A DNA stretch of 64,000 nt from Nocardia stercoris. GTDB taxonomy: Bacteria > Actinomycetota > Actinomycetes > Mycobacteriales > Mycobacteriaceae. The notes beneath the pieces were generated by a model that ran no database searches, was not told the origin of the DNA, and saw only the letters and a program-made list of their open reading frames with translations. The stretch's first letter is position 1. Every line of letters begins with the position of its first letter. Both the position numbers and the translations under genes were made by a program. The DNA lies in the NCBI RefSeq assembly GCF_003696265.1, contig NZ_RFFH01000004.1, forward strand, positions 372,001 to 436,000, given 5' to 3'. Positions 45,710 to 55,604 of the stretch are shown in pieces.

Positions 45710-46611
45710 CCGCTGTGCGCTCGGTGCTGTTGCTGACCAACCCGCGGTCCGGGGTCGGCCTCGGCTCCCGGACCGCGGCGGCGGCCTTCGAGCGGTTCGC
45801 GGCCCGTGGCGTTACCGTCACCGAGGTCTGCGGGACTTCCGCCGACGAATCCGCGCGCCTGGTCCGCGCGGCCGTCACCGGCGCCGACCGTCCGGACGTG
45901 GTGGTGGTGGCCGGGGGTGACGGCCTGGTCAACCTGGCCCTGGACGCGCTGGCCGATACCGGCGTCCCGCTCGGCTTGGTGCCCAGCGGCACCGGCAACG
46001 ATCTCGCGCGCTATTTCGACATCCCGCGCGCCGATCCGGCCGCCGCCGCGGACGTGGTGCTCGACGGTGAGAACCGCACGATCGACCTCGGCATGGTCGA
46101 ACGGGAGGGGAGTGCCCGCCGGTTCGCGACGGTCGCGGCCACCGGCCTGGACGCGCGAGTCACGTTGCGCGCCAACCGGATGACGTTCCCACGCGGCTCG
46201 TTGCGGTACACCGCGGCCGCCGCGCTCGAACTGTTCGGCCGGATGGTGCTGCCGTATCGGATGGAATTCGCCGACGGGACCGTGCTGGAGACCGACGCCG
46301 TCATGGTGGCGGTCGGCAACACCAGCACCTACGGCGGAGGCATGCCGATCTGCCCCGACGCGGTACCCGACGACGGGTTGCTCGACGTCACCGTGGTCGG
46401 CCGCATCTCGCGCCCGACCATGGCGGTGCTGCTCCCGCGCGTCGCCTCCGGGCACTTCATCGCGCATCCCGCGGTGTCGCGGCATCGGGTGACCGGTCTC
46501 ACGCTGGCCGCCGAGGCGCCCGTCACCGCCGACGGAGAGGACTTCGGCACACTGCCGGTGACGATCCGGGTGTTGCCCGGCGCACAGCAGATCCGCGTCC
46601 CGCGGGCCTGA
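45706..46611 (+). CDS. Diacylglycerol kinase-family lipid kinase
   Basis: A 301-residue lipid kinase with the catalytic fold of DgkB and sphingosine kinases: LLLTNPRSG at the N-terminus, the nucleotide loop VVAGGDGLVN (G70-G71-D72-G73), VPSGTGNDLAR (92-102), and the C-terminal DGEDF. It phosphorylates diacylglycerol or a similar lipid with ATP at the membrane. Its GTG overlaps the upstream stop (GTGA, 45706-45709). With glpD and the flavoprotein it forms a glycerolipid cluster equal to Rv2249c-Rv2252. Confidence 0.92.
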   Translation: MTAVRSVLLLTNPRSGVGLGSRTAAAAFERFAARGVTVTEVCGTSADESARLVRAAVTGADRPDVVVVAGGDGLVNLALDALADTGVPLGLVPSGTGNDLARYFDIPRADPAAAADVVLDGENRTIDLGMVEREGSARRFATVAATGLDARVTLRANRMTFPRGSLRYTAAAALELFGRMVLPYRMEFADGTVLETDAVMVAVGNTSTYGGGMPICPDAVPDDGLLDVTVVGRISRPTMAVLLPRVASGHFIAHPAVSRHRVTGLTLAAEAPVTADGEDFGTLPVTIRVLPGAQQIRVPRA

Positions 46612-46751
46612 TCCGCCGCCGTGAGCTGCGCACCGTCGCCGTTCGGTCCGGTCTGCGGCAAACCCGCACCGGCACAATAGATTCCGGTACAACCTGAGAA
46701 TTGGTTGTGGATCGGTTTCCATCTCTGCGTTTGGCGGTAATCTGAACATAT

Positions 46752-46794
46752 GAGCGGGGCTTTCGGTGTCCCTCATCCGCCGAAAGCCCCGCTC
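46752..46794. terminator. 15-bp perfect hairpin between the lipid kinase and valS
   Basis: GAGCGGGGCTTTCGG (46752-46766) pairs perfectly with 46780-46794 around a 13-base loop. There is no T tract, so it is probably a factor-dependent or tractless actinobacterial terminator. It lies about 140 bases past the kinase stop and 100 bases before valS. Confidence 0.65.
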
Positions 46795-46884
46795 TGAGCA
46801 TGTCCGGGGGACGTCGATCACCGGTTTCCGTCCCCCGCGCGGTCACGCTTCGCTACCGCCTCCGGCCCCCGACGCGGGCCCGCT

Positions 46885-46890
46885 TAGAAT
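46885..46890 (+). promoter_or_regulatory. Candidate -10 box of a leaderless valS transcript
   Basis: TAGAAT is followed by CCCTAC and then the GTG start at 46897, the spacing expected if transcription begins at the start codon. No Shine-Dalgarno precedes the GTG. Confidence 0.6.
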
Positions 46891-46896
46891 CCCTAC

Positions 46897-49590
46897 GTGA
46901 CCAGCGCAGCATCGCAGAACCCCAGCAATCGTGCCGACGCCCTCCCGAAGAGCTGGAACCCCGGCGCGGTAGAGGCCGACCTGTACGAGGGCTGGGTAGC
47001 CGCCGGTTACTTCACCGCCGACGTGAACAGCGACAAGCCGCCGTACTCGATCGTGCTGCCGCCGCCGAACGTCACCGGCAATCTGCACATGGGCCACGCC
47101 TACGACCACACCCTCATGGACCTGCTCACCCGCCGCAAGCGCATGCAGGGCTACGAGGTGCTCTGGCTGCCCGGTATGGACCACGCCGGTATCGCCACCC
47201 AGTCCGTGGTGGAGAAGCAGCTGGCCGTCGACGGCAAGACCAAGGAAGACTTCGGCCGCGAAATGTTCGTCGAGAAGGTCTGGGACTGGAAGCGCGAGTC
47301 CGGCGGCGCCATCCAGGGCCAGATGCGCCGCCTGGGCGACGGCATCGACTGGAGCCGCGACCGCTTCACCATGGACGAGGGCCTGTCGCGGGCCGTGCAG
47401 ACCATCTTCAAGCGCCTCTACGACGCCGGCCTGATCTACCGGGCCGAGCGCCTGGTCAACTGGTCGCCGGTGCTGCAGACCGGTATCTCCGACCTCGAGG
47501 TCACCTACAAGGACGTCGACGGCGAGCTGGTCTCGCTGCGCTACGGCTCATTGAACGATGACGAGCCGCACGTCATCGTCGCCACCACCCGAGTGGAGAC
47601 CATGCTCGGTGACACCGCGATCGCCGTGCACCCCGACGACGAGCGGTACGCCGCCCTGGTCGGCACCACCGTCTACCACCCGATCACCGGCCGCCAGATC
47701 CCGATCGTCGCCGACGACTACGTCGACCCCGAATTCGGTTCCGGCGCAGTGAAGATCACGCCCGCGCACGACCCCAACGACTTCGAGCTGGGCCTGCGCC
47801 ACGGCCTGCCGATGCCGACGATCATGGACAAGACCGGCAAGATCGCCGACACCGGAACCGAATTCGACGGAATGGACCGCTTCGAGGCCCGCACCAAGAT
47901 CCGGGAGCGGCTGGAAGGCGAGGGCCGCGTGGTGGGGCGCAAGTTCCCCTACCAGCACAGCGTCGGCCACTCCGAGCGCTCCGGCGAGCCGATCGAACCC
48001 CGGCTGTCCATGCAGTGGTGGGTGAAGGTCGAGAGCCTGGCCAAGGCCGCCGGTGACGCGGTGCGCGACGGCGACGTGAAGATCTACCCGGCGAGCCAGG
48101 AACCGCGCTGGTTCGACTGGGTCGACGACATGCACGACTGGTGCATCTCGCGGCAGCTGTGGTGGGGCCACCGCATCCCGATCTGGTACGGGCCCGAGGG
48201 CGAGATCGCCTGTGTCGGACCGGACGAGCAGGCGCCCGAGGGCTGGGTGCAGGACCCGGACGTGCTCGACACCTGGTTCTCCTCGGGCCTGTGGCCGTTC
48301 TCCACCATGGGCTGGCCCGACGCCACCGCCGACCTGCGGAAGTTCTATCCCACCAGCGTTCTCGTCACCGGCTACGACATCCTGTTCTTCTGGGTGGCGC
48401 GGATGATGATGTTCGGCATGTTCGTCTCCGACGACCCGGTGCTCACCGCCGGCAAGGCCGGCAAGCAGCCGCCGTTCCGGGATGTGTTCCTGCACGGTCT
48501 GATTCGCGACGAGTTCGGCCGCAAGTACTCCAAGTCCAAGGGCATCGGTGTCGACCCGCTGGTGTGGATCGACGAATTCGGTGCCGACGCAACCCGATTC
48601 ACTCTGGCCCGGGGCGCACAGCCCGGCAGTGACCTGTCGGTGGGCACCCCGCATGTCACCGCGTCGCGCAGCTTCGTCACGAAGTTGTTCAACGCCAGCA
48701 AGTTCGCGCTCATGAACGGTGCCGCCCCGGGCGAGCTGCCGGCTCGCGAGACGCTCACCGACACCGACCGCTGGATCCTGGACCGGCTCGAAGAGGTTCG
48801 CGCCGAAGTGGATTCGGCGTTCGACCGCTACGAGTTCGGCAAGGCGTGCGAGGCGATCTACCACTTCGCCTGGGACGAACTGTGCGACTGGTACCTGGAA
48901 TTGGCCAAGGTCCAGTTCGCCGAGTCCGAGGAGCGCGCCGCGAGCACCCGCATCGTGCTCGGCAATGTGCTCGATTCCCTGCTGCGCCTGCTGCATCCGG
49001 CCATGCCCTTCGTCACCGAGTCGCTGTGGCTGGCGCTCACCGAGGGCGCCCAGGGCCCGTCGGTGGTCGTCGCGCCCTGGCCGGAGGCCACCGGTGTGGC
49101 CGCGGATCCCGTTGCGGCACGCCGGATCTCGGACCTGCAGAAGCTGGTCACCGAGATCCGCCGCTTCCGCAGCGACCAGGGCCTCACCGACAAGCAGAAG
49201 GTCGCCGCCAAGCTGACCGGCATCGAGGCCGCCGACGTGACCGGGCAGCTCGCCGAGCTCGCCGGGCTGGCCCGCATCACCGAACCCGAGGACGGCTTCG
49301 CGGCCACCGCATCGCTCGAGGTGCGGCTGTCGCAGGCCACCGTCACCGTCGAGATCGACACCTCCGGCACCGTCGACCTCGACGCCGAACGCCGCCGCCT
49401 GGAGAAGGACCTCGCCGCCGCCGAGAAGGAACTGGCCGGCACCGAGGCCAAGCTCGGCAACGAGGCGTTCCTGGCCAAGGCCCCCGACGCCGTCGTCGCC
49501 AAGATCCGCGGTCGGCAGGAAGTCGCCACCGCCGAGGTCGCGCGGATCGGCGCCCGCCTCGCCGAGATCACCAAGCTGGTGTCGCGATGA
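46897..49590 (+). CDS. valS: Valyl-tRNA synthetase
   Basis: The enzyme charges tRNA-Val. The 897 residues contain the class I signatures HMGH (64-67, the HIGH motif) and KYSKS (543-547, the KMSKS motif), an editing domain between them, the anticodon-binding domain, and a C-terminal coiled-coil arm rich in Glu, Lys and Ala (about 825-895). The GTG at 46897 sits six bases after a -10 box, so the mRNA is probably leaderless; no T-box is present. Its stop overlaps folC (ATGA). Confidence 0.97.
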   Translation: MTSAASQNPSNRADALPKSWNPGAVEADLYEGWVAAGYFTADVNSDKPPYSIVLPPPNVTGNLHMGHAYDHTLMDLLTRRKRMQGYEVLWLPGMDHAGIATQSVVEKQLAVDGKTKEDFGREMFVEKVWDWKRESGGAIQGQMRRLGDGIDWSRDRFTMDEGLSRAVQTIFKRLYDAGLIYRAERLVNWSPVLQTGISDLEVTYKDVDGELVSLRYGSLNDDEPHVIVATTRVETMLGDTAIAVHPDDERYAALVGTTVYHPITGRQIPIVADDYVDPEFGSGAVKITPAHDPNDFELGLRHGLPMPTIMDKTGKIADTGTEFDGMDRFEARTKIRERLEGEGRVVGRKFPYQHSVGHSERSGEPIEPRLSMQWWVKVESLAKAAGDAVRDGDVKIYPASQEPRWFDWVDDMHDWCISRQLWWGHRIPIWYGPEGEIACVGPDEQAPEGWVQDPDVLDTWFSSGLWPFSTMGWPDATADLRKFYPTSVLVTGYDILFFWVARMMMFGMFVSDDPVLTAGKAGKQPPFRDVFLHGLIRDEFGRKYSKSKGIGVDPLVWIDEFGADATRFTLARGAQPGSDLSVGTPHVTASRSFVTKLFNASKFALMNGAAPGELPARETLTDTDRWILDRLEEVRAEVDSAFDRYEFGKACEAIYHFAWDELCDWYLELAKVQFAESEERAASTRIVLGNVLDSLLRLLHPAMPFVTESLWLALTEGAQGPSVVVAPWPEATGVAADPVAARRISDLQKLVTEIRRFRSDQGLTDKQKVAAKLTGIEAADVTGQLAELAGLARITEPEDGFAATASLEVRLSQATVTVEIDTSGTVDLDAERRRLEKDLAAAEKELAGTEAKLGNEAFLAKAPDAVVAKIRGRQEVATAEVARIGARLAEITKLVSR

Positions 49591-51032
49591 CCGACGAGGA
49601 AGGGCAGTGGGCCGAACCGCAGCGGCTGCACGCCGGTCCCTCGCCGGTCGACCTGGCCGAAATGGCGCTGGTCGAGGCCGAACTCGACCAGCGCTGGGGT
49701 GAGACCCAGCTCGAGCCCTCACTGACCCGGATCAACGCCCTGATGGACCTGCTGGGCTCCCCCCAGCAGGGCTACCCGGCCATCCAGATCGCCGGCACCA
49801 ACGGCAAGACATCGGTCACCCGCATGATCGACAGCCTGCTCACCGCCCTGCACCGGCGGACCGGCCGGATCACCAGCCCACACCTGCAGCTGGCCACCGA
49901 GCGGATCGCGATCGACAACGTGCCGATCGAACCCGCCCGCTACGTCGAGCTGTACCGCGAACTGCTGCCCTACATCGAACTGGTCGACAAGCAGTCCCAG
50001 GCCGCGGGCGGCCCGCGGCTGAGCAAGTTCGAGGTGCTCACCGCCATGGCCTACGCGGCCTTCGCCGAAGCGCCGGTGGACGTGGCGGTCGTCGAGACCG
50101 GGATGGGCGGCACCTGGGACGCGACCAGCGTGATCGACGCGCAGGTCGCCGTGATCACCCCGATCGGACTGGACCACACCGACTATCTCGGTCCGGACCT
50201 GACCTCGATCGCGGGGGAGAAGGCCGGGATCATCAAGGCGGCACCGCAGGATCTGCTGGTTCCCCGCGACACCGTCGCCGTCATCGCCGAACAGCAACCC
50301 GAGGCCATGGACGTGCTGCTGCGGCGCGCGGTAGCGACCGATTCCGCCGTCGCCCGCGCGGGTCACGAGTTCCGGCTGTTGAGCCGCCAGGTCGCCGTCG
50401 GCGGTCAGGTGCTCGAGATCCAGGGCCTCGGTGGCGTCTACGACCAGATCTTCCTGCCGCTGCACGGCGAACACCAGGCACAGAACGCGGCACTCGCGCT
50501 CGCGGCCGTCGAGGCGTTCTTCGGCGCCGGCGCCGAACGCCAGCTCGACGTGGACGCGGTGCGGGCCGGTTTCGCGGCCGCGATCAGCCCCGGCCGGATG
50601 GAACGGATGCGCAGCGCGCCGACGATCTTCATCGACGCCGCGCACAATCCGGCCGGCGCCCAGGCGCTCGCCGCGACCCTGACCGGCGAGTTCGACTTCC
50701 GCAAACTCGTCGGGGTGGTCGCGGTGCTCGCCGACAAGGACGCGTCGGGCATCCTGGACGCACTGGAACCGGTCTTCGACGAGATCGTGGTCACCACCAA
50801 CGGCTCACCGCGCGCCCTGCCGGTCGACGATCTCGCCGACCTGGCGGTACAGCGGTTCGGTGACGAACGAGTCGTGACCGCCACGAATCTGACCGATGCG
50901 GTGGAGACCGCGATCGCGATCGCCGAGGACGCCGGGGGCGGAGAGTCCGTGTCCGGCGCCGGGATCGTGATCACCGGTTCCGTCGTCACCGCGGGCAGTG
51001 CCCGCTCGCTGTTCGGAAAGGATCCAGCATGA
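49587..51032 (+). CDS. folC: Folylpolyglutamate synthase / dihydrofolate synthase
   Basis: The enzyme adds glutamate to folates and, in many bacteria, also forms dihydrofolate from dihydropteroate. It has 481 residues. The Mur-ligase ATP loop is IAGTNGKTS (ending at residue 76), with [18 protein letters not shown] and the C-terminal domain [14 protein letters not shown]. The ATG overlaps the valS stop, and its own stop overlaps the next ATG, so valS-folC-DUF4233 are coupled, as in Rv2448c-Rv2446c. Confidence 0.96.
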   Translation: MTDEEGQWAEPQRLHAGPSPVDLAEMALVEAELDQRWGETQLEPSLTRINALMDLLGSPQQGYPAIQIAGTNGKTSVTRMIDSLLTALHRRTGRITSPHLQLATERIAIDNVPIEPARYVELYRELLPYIELVDKQSQAAGGPRLSKFEVLTAMAYAAFAEAPVDVAVVETGMGGTWDATSVIDAQVAVITPIGLDHTDYLGPDLTSIAGEKAGIIKAAPQDLLVPRDTVAVIAEQQPEAMDVLLRRAVATDSAVARAGHEFRLLSRQVAVGGQVLEIQGLGGVYDQIFLPLHGEHQAQNAALALAAVEAFFGAGAERQLDVDAVRAGFAAAISPGRMERMRSAPTIFIDAAHNPAGAQALAATLTGEFDFRKLVGVVAVLADKDASGILDALEPVFDEIVVTTNGSPRALPVDDLADLAVQRFGDERVVTATNLTDAVETAIAIAEDAGGGESVSGAGIVITGSVVTAGSARSLFGKDPA

Positions 51033-51427
51033 GCGACGAAACGCCCCCGGACGTACCGCCGCCCGCCACCGACCCCTGGAAGGGGCTGCGCGGGGTCATG
51101 GCCGGTTCGCTCGTGCTGGAAGCGATCACGGTCCTGCTCGCGCTGCCGGTCGTGAGCGCGGTCGGCGGCGGCCTGAGCTGGTGGTCGGTGCTCTATGTGG
51201 TCGGGCTCGCGGTCCTGATGATCGTCGGGGCCGGGATGCAGCGCCGTCCGTGGGCGGTGCCGTTCAATCTGGCCCTGCAGGTCGCGGTGCTGGCCGGTGG
51301 TTTCGTCCACGTCTCGATCGCGGTGATCGGGGTCGTCTTCGCGACCGTATGGGGATTCATCCTGATCCTGCGCGCGGACGTGAAGAAACGGATGGATCAG
51401 GGTCTGCTGCCCAGTCAGCGCGCCTGA
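51029..51427 (+). CDS. DUF4233 membrane protein
   Basis: A 132-residue integral membrane protein with four hydrophobic segments near residues 22-45, 48-70, 76-92 and 94-112, starting GLRGVMAGSLVLEAITVLLALPV as in the DUF4233 family (Rv2446c). The function is unknown. The ATG overlaps the folC stop. The conserved link to folC and ndk suggests a link to nucleotide or folate metabolism, but this is unproven. Confidence 0.88.
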   Translation: MSDETPPDVPPPATDPWKGLRGVMAGSLVLEAITVLLALPVVSAVGGGLSWWSVLYVVGLAVLMIVGAGMQRRPWAVPFNLALQVAVLAGGFVHVSIAVIGVVFATVWGFILILRADVKKRMDQGLLPSQRA

Positions 51428-51506
51428 ACCGAACCGGTTCCCGCTCGATCCGGCCGCCGCGTGATCACGGTCCGCTACCGCCTCCGCGTCCGGACACCCG
51501 AGCGGA

Positions 51507-51512
51507 TAGGCT
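51507..51512 (+). promoter_or_regulatory. Candidate -10 box of a leaderless ndk transcript
   Basis: TAGGCT, six bases, then the GTG at 51519. This is the same arrangement as at valS, and no ribosome site is visible. Confidence 0.5.
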
Positions 51513-51518
51513 GACGCC

Positions 51519-51935
51519 GTGACAGAGCAGACGTTGATTCTCGTCAAGCCCGACGGCGTTGCCCGCGGCCTGATCGGTGAGGTCCTCTCGCGCGTCGAGC
51601 GCAAGGGGCTGACCATCGCCGCGCTGAAGATGGAGACGGTGAGCGAAGAGCTGGCCGGTGCGCACTACGCCGAGCACGAAGGCAAGGCGTTCTACCCGTC
51701 GCTGATCGAGTTCATCACCTCGGGCCCGGTCGTCGCGGCCGTGCTGGAGGGCCCGCGCGCGATCGCCGCGTTCCGGCAGCTGGCCGGCGGCACCGACCCG
51801 GTCGAGAAGGCCCTGCCGGGCAGCATCCGGGCCGACTTCGCGCTGGAGACGCAGTTCAACCTGGTCCACGGCTCCGACTCGCCCGAGTCCGCGAAGCGTG
51901 AGATCGCCCTCTGGTTCCCCGAGTTCGCTCAGTAG
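51519..51935 (+). CDS. ndk: Nucleoside diphosphate kinase
   Basis: The enzyme transfers phosphate from ATP to nucleoside diphosphates through a phospho-histidine. The 138 residues start [21 protein letters not shown]. The active-site His117 is in FNLVHGSDS, and [14 protein letters not shown] is also conserved. The GTG start is probably leaderless. It lies between the folC operon and rne, as in mycobacteria. Confidence 0.97.
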   Translation: MTEQTLILVKPDGVARGLIGEVLSRVERKGLTIAALKMETVSEELAGAHYAEHEGKAFYPSLIEFITSGPVVAAVLEGPRAIAAFRQLAGGTDPVEKALPGSIRADFALETQFNLVHGSDSPESAKREIALWFPEFAQ

Positions 51936-52106
51936 TTCCCCTGCTCCACCGGCCGTTTCGTGGCCCGGCGCGGTTCGCCGTCACCCCCTGTGACCCGGCG
52001 CCGCCGGGCCGCGAACGGCCTTCGTCAGACAGCGCGCCACCAGCGTGGCGCACCGCCCATTGCGACCGCCACGGCAAGCGAGGCGTGGTCCCGCGACAGA
52101 GTGTGG

Positions 52107-52112
52107 GATAAT
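52107..52112 (+). promoter_or_regulatory. Candidate -10 box in the rne leader
   Basis: GATAAT lies five bases before an ATG that opens a 32-codon ORF. No good -35 is seen at 16-18 bases upstream, as is common in actinobacterial promoters. Confidence 0.5.
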
Positions 52113-52117
52113 GGGCG

Positions 52118-52216
52118 ATGGATGAGCGCGGACCGGCTGTGGATTGGCCGGATGCCGAGCTCATTCGTATGGCATCGCGGTTCGACGCCGATCATCGCTG
52201 CCCCGGACGGTTCTGA
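52118..52216 (+). CDS. Possible leaderless 32-residue leader ORF upstream of rne
   Basis: The ORF starts directly after a -10 box and encodes MDERGPAVDWPDAELIRMAS followed by 12 more residues. It contains one Cys-Pro near the end, no repeated codon typical of amino-acid attenuation, and no signal peptide. It could be an uORF that sets ribosome traffic in the rne leader, or only a chance frame. The leaderless geometry is the main support. Confidence 0.4.
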   Translation: MDERGPAVDWPDAELIRMASRFDADHRCPGRF

Positions 52217-52447
52217 GACTCGCTGTCCGGCGGCCGCTGGATGAGCGCTCGAACCCCGGTGTTGCAGCCAATAGCCAGGCGCCGCGTGACCAGTTGACCC
52301 GTACGACGAACACCAAAGGTTGACAACCGGGCACGCGGGGCGAGACCACAGACCTTGCGCCCCGGCGTGAGGCGAACGGACAGTGCCCCCGCGTCGGCCG
52401 CGTCACTCTCTTCGGAGGGACGCGCCCGGGGGTCCGAGGAGACTTTC

Positions 52448-55400
52448 GTGGCCGATCAAGAGCCGCAAGACACATCGCAGAGCACAACTGAAGCCCCGGC
52501 GCAGACCGGGGCCGGAGCGGGGGAGGCAGCGCAGTTGCCGGACCGAATCCGGGTGCACGCGCTGGCGAAGTTGCTGGGCACCACCAGCAAACGAATCCTG
52601 GCCCACCTGACCGAGGTCGGTGCCGAAGCGCGCAGCCCCCAATCCAGCCTCGACCGTACGGTCGCCGAATCGGTGCGGGACGCCTTGGTCGACCCGGCCG
52701 AAACGCCCGCCGCAGCGCCGGTCGACCAGCCTGCCGCCGCCGAGCGGCCTGCCGGCAGCACGGAGGCGGCCGTCGCTGAGCCGGTTGTCGCCGAGCAGCC
52801 CGAGGCCGCCGCGCCCGCTCAGCAGCCGCCTGCCGCTCAGCAGCCCGTCGCCGCGCAGCCCGCGGCCGCCGAGGCGCCGCAGGGCCGGACCCTGTTCGCC
52901 AGCCCGTTCGCGGGCCAGGAGCAGGCCGCCGCCGAGCCGGTGTCCTTCGAGGCGCCGGTCGTGCTGGCCGCGCCGCTGTTCCTGCCGCCGGACGCCGCGG
53001 CCGCCGACGAGGTGCGCCGCCGCCGCCGGGCCGAGCGCCGCCCGCGTGCCGAGGAACCGGCCGAGACTCCGGCCGAGCCAGCCGCCGAACCGGTCGAGGC
53101 CGCCGCCGAGGAACCCGACACCACCGACTGGGACGACGACGCCCACGACGACCAGGACGACAGCGGCCGTTCGCGCCGCCGCCGCCGGGGCCGCCGCGGT
53201 CGCGGTCGCGGCCGGGGCGAGCAGTCCGCCGAGCACGAAACCGACGGCGACGAGCCGATCGAGGACACCGCCGAGGACGAGGCCGAACCGGCCGAAGCCG
53301 AGGACACCGAGGCCGCCGACGAACACGACGAGGATGCCGCGGGCCTGCCCGAGGGGTCGAGCCGTCGTCGCCGTCGCCGTCGCCGCCGCAAGGCGGGCGA
53401 GGACGGCGAGACCGAGTCGGCCACCGACGACGACCCGCCGAACACGGTCGTGCACGAGCGCGAGCCGCGCACCAAGCGCCGCGCCGCCGCCTCGGTCGAC
53501 GAGGTGCAGGGCATCAGCGGTTCCACCCGGCTCGAGGCGAAGCGGCAGCGTCGTCGCGACGGCCGGGAGGCCGGCCGCCGGCGCCCGCCGATCCTGACCG
53601 AGTCCGAGTTCCTGGCCCGCCGCGAGGCGGTCGACCGCGTGATGGTCGTGCGCGAGAAGCAGTTCGCGCCCGACGAGCACGGCCACGCGCCCGCCACCGC
53701 GATCACCCAGGTCGGCGTGCTCGAGGACAAGATCCTCGTCGAGCACTTCGTCACCAGCACCGGCTCGGCCTCGATGGTCGGCAACGTGTACCTGGGCAAG
53801 GTGCAGAACGTGCTGCCCAGCATGGAAGCGGCGTTCGTCGACATCGGCCGCGGCCGCAACGGCGTGCTGTACGCCGGTGAGGTGAACTGGGAGGCCGCCG
53901 GGCTCGGCGGCAAGGAACGCAAGATCGAGCAGGCGCTCAAGCCCGGCGACACCGTGCTGGTCCAGGTCTCCAAGGACCCGGTCGGGCACAAGGGCGCCCG
54001 GCTGACCACCCAGATCAGCCTGGCCGGCCGTTTCCTGGTCTACGTCCCGGGCGGGACCTCGACCGGCATCAGCCGCAAGCTGCCCGACACCGAGCGCAAG
54101 CGGCTCAAGGAGATCCTGCGCGACATCGTGCCGCAGGACGCCGGCGTGATCATCCGCACCGCGTCCGAGGGCGTCAGCGAGACCGAGCTGGCCCGCGACG
54201 TCGAGCGGCTGCAGGCCACCTGGCGGACCATCGAGAAGCAGGCCAAGAACACCGGCGCCCCCAAGACCCTGTACGAGGAGCCCGACCTGCTGGTCAAGGT
54301 CGTGCGCGACCTGTTCAACGAGGACTTCTCCAAGCTGGTCATCGAGGGCGAGCGCTCCTACACCACGGTCGAGAACTATGTGCGAACCGTGGCTCCGGAC
54401 ATGCTCTCTCGGGTCGAGCGCTACGAGAACAACGGTGTCGACGTCTTCGGTTCGATGCGCATCGACGAGCAGCTGGCCAAGGCGCTGGACCGCAAGGTGT
54501 GGCTGCCCTCGGGCGGCACCCTGGTCATCGACCGCACCGAGGCCATGACCGTCATCGACGTCAACACCGGCAAGTTCACCGGTGCCGGCGGCTCCAACCT
54601 GGAGGAGACGGTCACCCGCAACAACCTCGAGGCGGCCGAGGAGATCGTGCGCCAGATGCGGTTGCGCGACATCGGCGGCATGATCGTCGTCGACTTCATC
54701 GACATGGTGCTGGAGTCGAACCGGGATCTGGTGCTGCGCCGCCTCACCGAGGCGCTGGGCCGCGACCGCACCCGCCACCAGGTCTCCGAGGTGACCTCGC
54801 TGGGTCTGGTGCAGATGACCCGCAAGAAGCTCGGTACCGGTCTGGTGGAGGCCTTCTCCACCACCTGCGAGACCTGCCACGGTCGCGGCATCCTCGTGCA
54901 CGACTACCCGGTCGAGGCCGCGCCGGTCGAGGAGACGCCGAACCGGCGGGAGGGCCGGCGCCGCCGCAAGGACAAGGATCGCGACAAGCCGGCCGTCGTC
55001 CAGGAGGCGCCCGCCGCGCACGAGGAGCACTTCGAGGAGGACGCCGCGGTCAAGCGGGCCCACCCGGTGGCGCTGGCGATGGCGGCGCATCACGAGGACG
55101 CCGAGGCCGAGGGTGCCGCGGAGGCTGTGGCGGCCGCCGCGGAATCCGTTGTCGCCGAGCCGGTCGTGGCCGAGGTCGCGGTCGCCGAGCACGAGGTCGC
55201 AGTTGCCGAAGTGGTCGAGCCCGCGGTGGCCGAGCCGGTCGAGGCCCCCGCGGCCGAGTCTGCCGTGGCCGTCGCCGAGCCTGCCGTGGTGGTCGCCGCA
55301 GAGGCTGCCGAAGCCCCGGCGCCCGCGCGGCGCGCGCGCCGGCGGGTGGCCCGGACCGTGACCGCACCGAGCGCCGACAACGCCAATGCTGTGTTCGTGC

Positions 55401-55534
55401 TCTCCAGCTCGGATATCGCGGATGCTCCGGTGATCGACTTCACCGCTGCCGAGCAGGTCACCGTGCCGCCACGGGAGCGGCCGCGGCGGCGGTCGTCGGG
55501 TCGCGCGGCCGGAGCACCGGAGCAGGTGAACTGA
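52448..55534 (+). CDS. rne: Ribonuclease E/G family endoribonuclease
   Basis: The main endonuclease of mRNA decay and rRNA/tRNA processing. The 1,028 residues comprise an N-terminal acidic and basic low-complexity region (about 1-375, rich in Ala, Glu and Arg), an S1-type RNA-binding part around 440-480 (GNVYLGKVQNVLPSMEAAFV), the DNase I-like catalytic centre with D704 in VIDVNTGKF and D749 in VVDFIDM, the zinc-link CETC (C807, C810), and a long Ala/Val/Glu-rich tail. The catalytic core sits in the middle, as in mycobacteria and Streptomyces. The GTG at 52448 follows AGGAGA by seven bases. Confidence 0.95.
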   Translation: MADQEPQDTSQSTTEAPAQTGAGAGEAAQLPDRIRVHALAKLLGTTSKRILAHLTEVGAEARSPQSSLDRTVAESVRDALVDPAETPAAAPVDQPAAAERPAGSTEAAVAEPVVAEQPEAAAPAQQPPAAQQPVAAQPAAAEAPQGRTLFASPFAGQEQAAAEPVSFEAPVVLAAPLFLPPDAAAADEVRRRRRAERRPRAEEPAETPAEPAAEPVEAAAEEPDTTDWDDDAHDDQDDSGRSRRRRRGRRGRGRGRGEQSAEHETDGDEPIEDTAEDEAEPAEAEDTEAADEHDEDAAGLPEGSSRRRRRRRRRKAGEDGETESATDDDPPNTVVHEREPRTKRRAAASVDEVQGISGSTRLEAKRQRRRDGREAGRRRPPILTESEFLARREAVDRVMVVREKQFAPDEHGHAPATAITQVGVLEDKILVEHFVTSTGSASMVGNVYLGKVQNVLPSMEAAFVDIGRGRNGVLYAGEVNWEAAGLGGKERKIEQALKPGDTVLVQVSKDPVGHKGARLTTQISLAGRFLVYVPGGTSTGISRKLPDTERKRLKEILRDIVPQDAGVIIRTASEGVSETELARDVERLQATWRTIEKQAKNTGAPKTLYEEPDLLVKVVRDLFNEDFSKLVIEGERSYTTVENYVRTVAPDMLSRVERYENNGVDVFGSMRIDEQLAKALDRKVWLPSGGTLVIDRTEAMTVIDVNTGKFTGAGGSNLEETVTRNNLEAAEEIVRQMRLRDIGGMIVVDFIDMVLESNRDLVLRRLTEALGRDRTRHQVSEVTSLGLVQMTRKKLGTGLVEAFSTTCETCHGRGILVHDYPVEAAPVEETPNRREGRRRRKDKDRDKPAVVQEAPAAHEEHFEEDAAVKRAHPVALAMAAHHEDAEAEGAAEAVAAAAESVVAEPVVAEVAVAEHEVAVAEVVEPAVAEPVEAPAAESAVAVAEPAVVVAAEAAEAPAPARRARRRVARTVTAPSADNANAVFVLSSSDIADAPVIDFTAAEQVTVPPRERPRRRSSGRAAGAPEQVN

Positions 55535-55564
55535 CCGCACGGCGCCGACCGCGCTGATCGGACT

Positions 55565-55602
55565 CGACAGTGGCCCCGCCCTTACCGGCGGGGCCACTGT
55601 CG
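55565..55602. terminator. 16-bp perfect bidirectional terminator between rne and the SGNH gene
   Basis: Arms 55565-55580 and 55587-55602 are perfect complements around the loop CTTACC. It lies between two convergent stops, 31 bases after rne and 3 bases before the other stop, and should stop both transcripts. Confidence 0.85.
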
Positions 55603-55604
55603 TC

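Larger units (their letters stand above)
51936..52447 (+). other. Long rne leader region
   Basis: This 512-base gap between ndk and rne contains a -10-like GATAAT at 52107-52112 and a small ORF at 52118-52216. It also has a weak stem (CGGGGCG near 52335 with CGCCCCG near 52357) and the rne ribosome site AGGAGA. If transcription starts near 52118 the rne leader is about 330 bases, long enough for the autoregulation known for RNase E in other bacteria. Confidence 0.5.

Noticed and set aside
46750..46797. 15-residue ORF enclosing the hairpin before valS, considered as a valine attenuator
   Set aside because: It has a single Val codon and no ribosome site, and valS has its own promoter downstream. 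The hairpin is better read as a terminator.
46612..46896. T-box riboswitch upstream of valS
   Set aside because: No T-box core sequence or tRNA-binding stem is present, and the start appears leaderless.
47548..49722. Long minus-strand frame opposite valS
   Set aside because: It is a shadow frame; valS has complete class I motifs on the plus strand.
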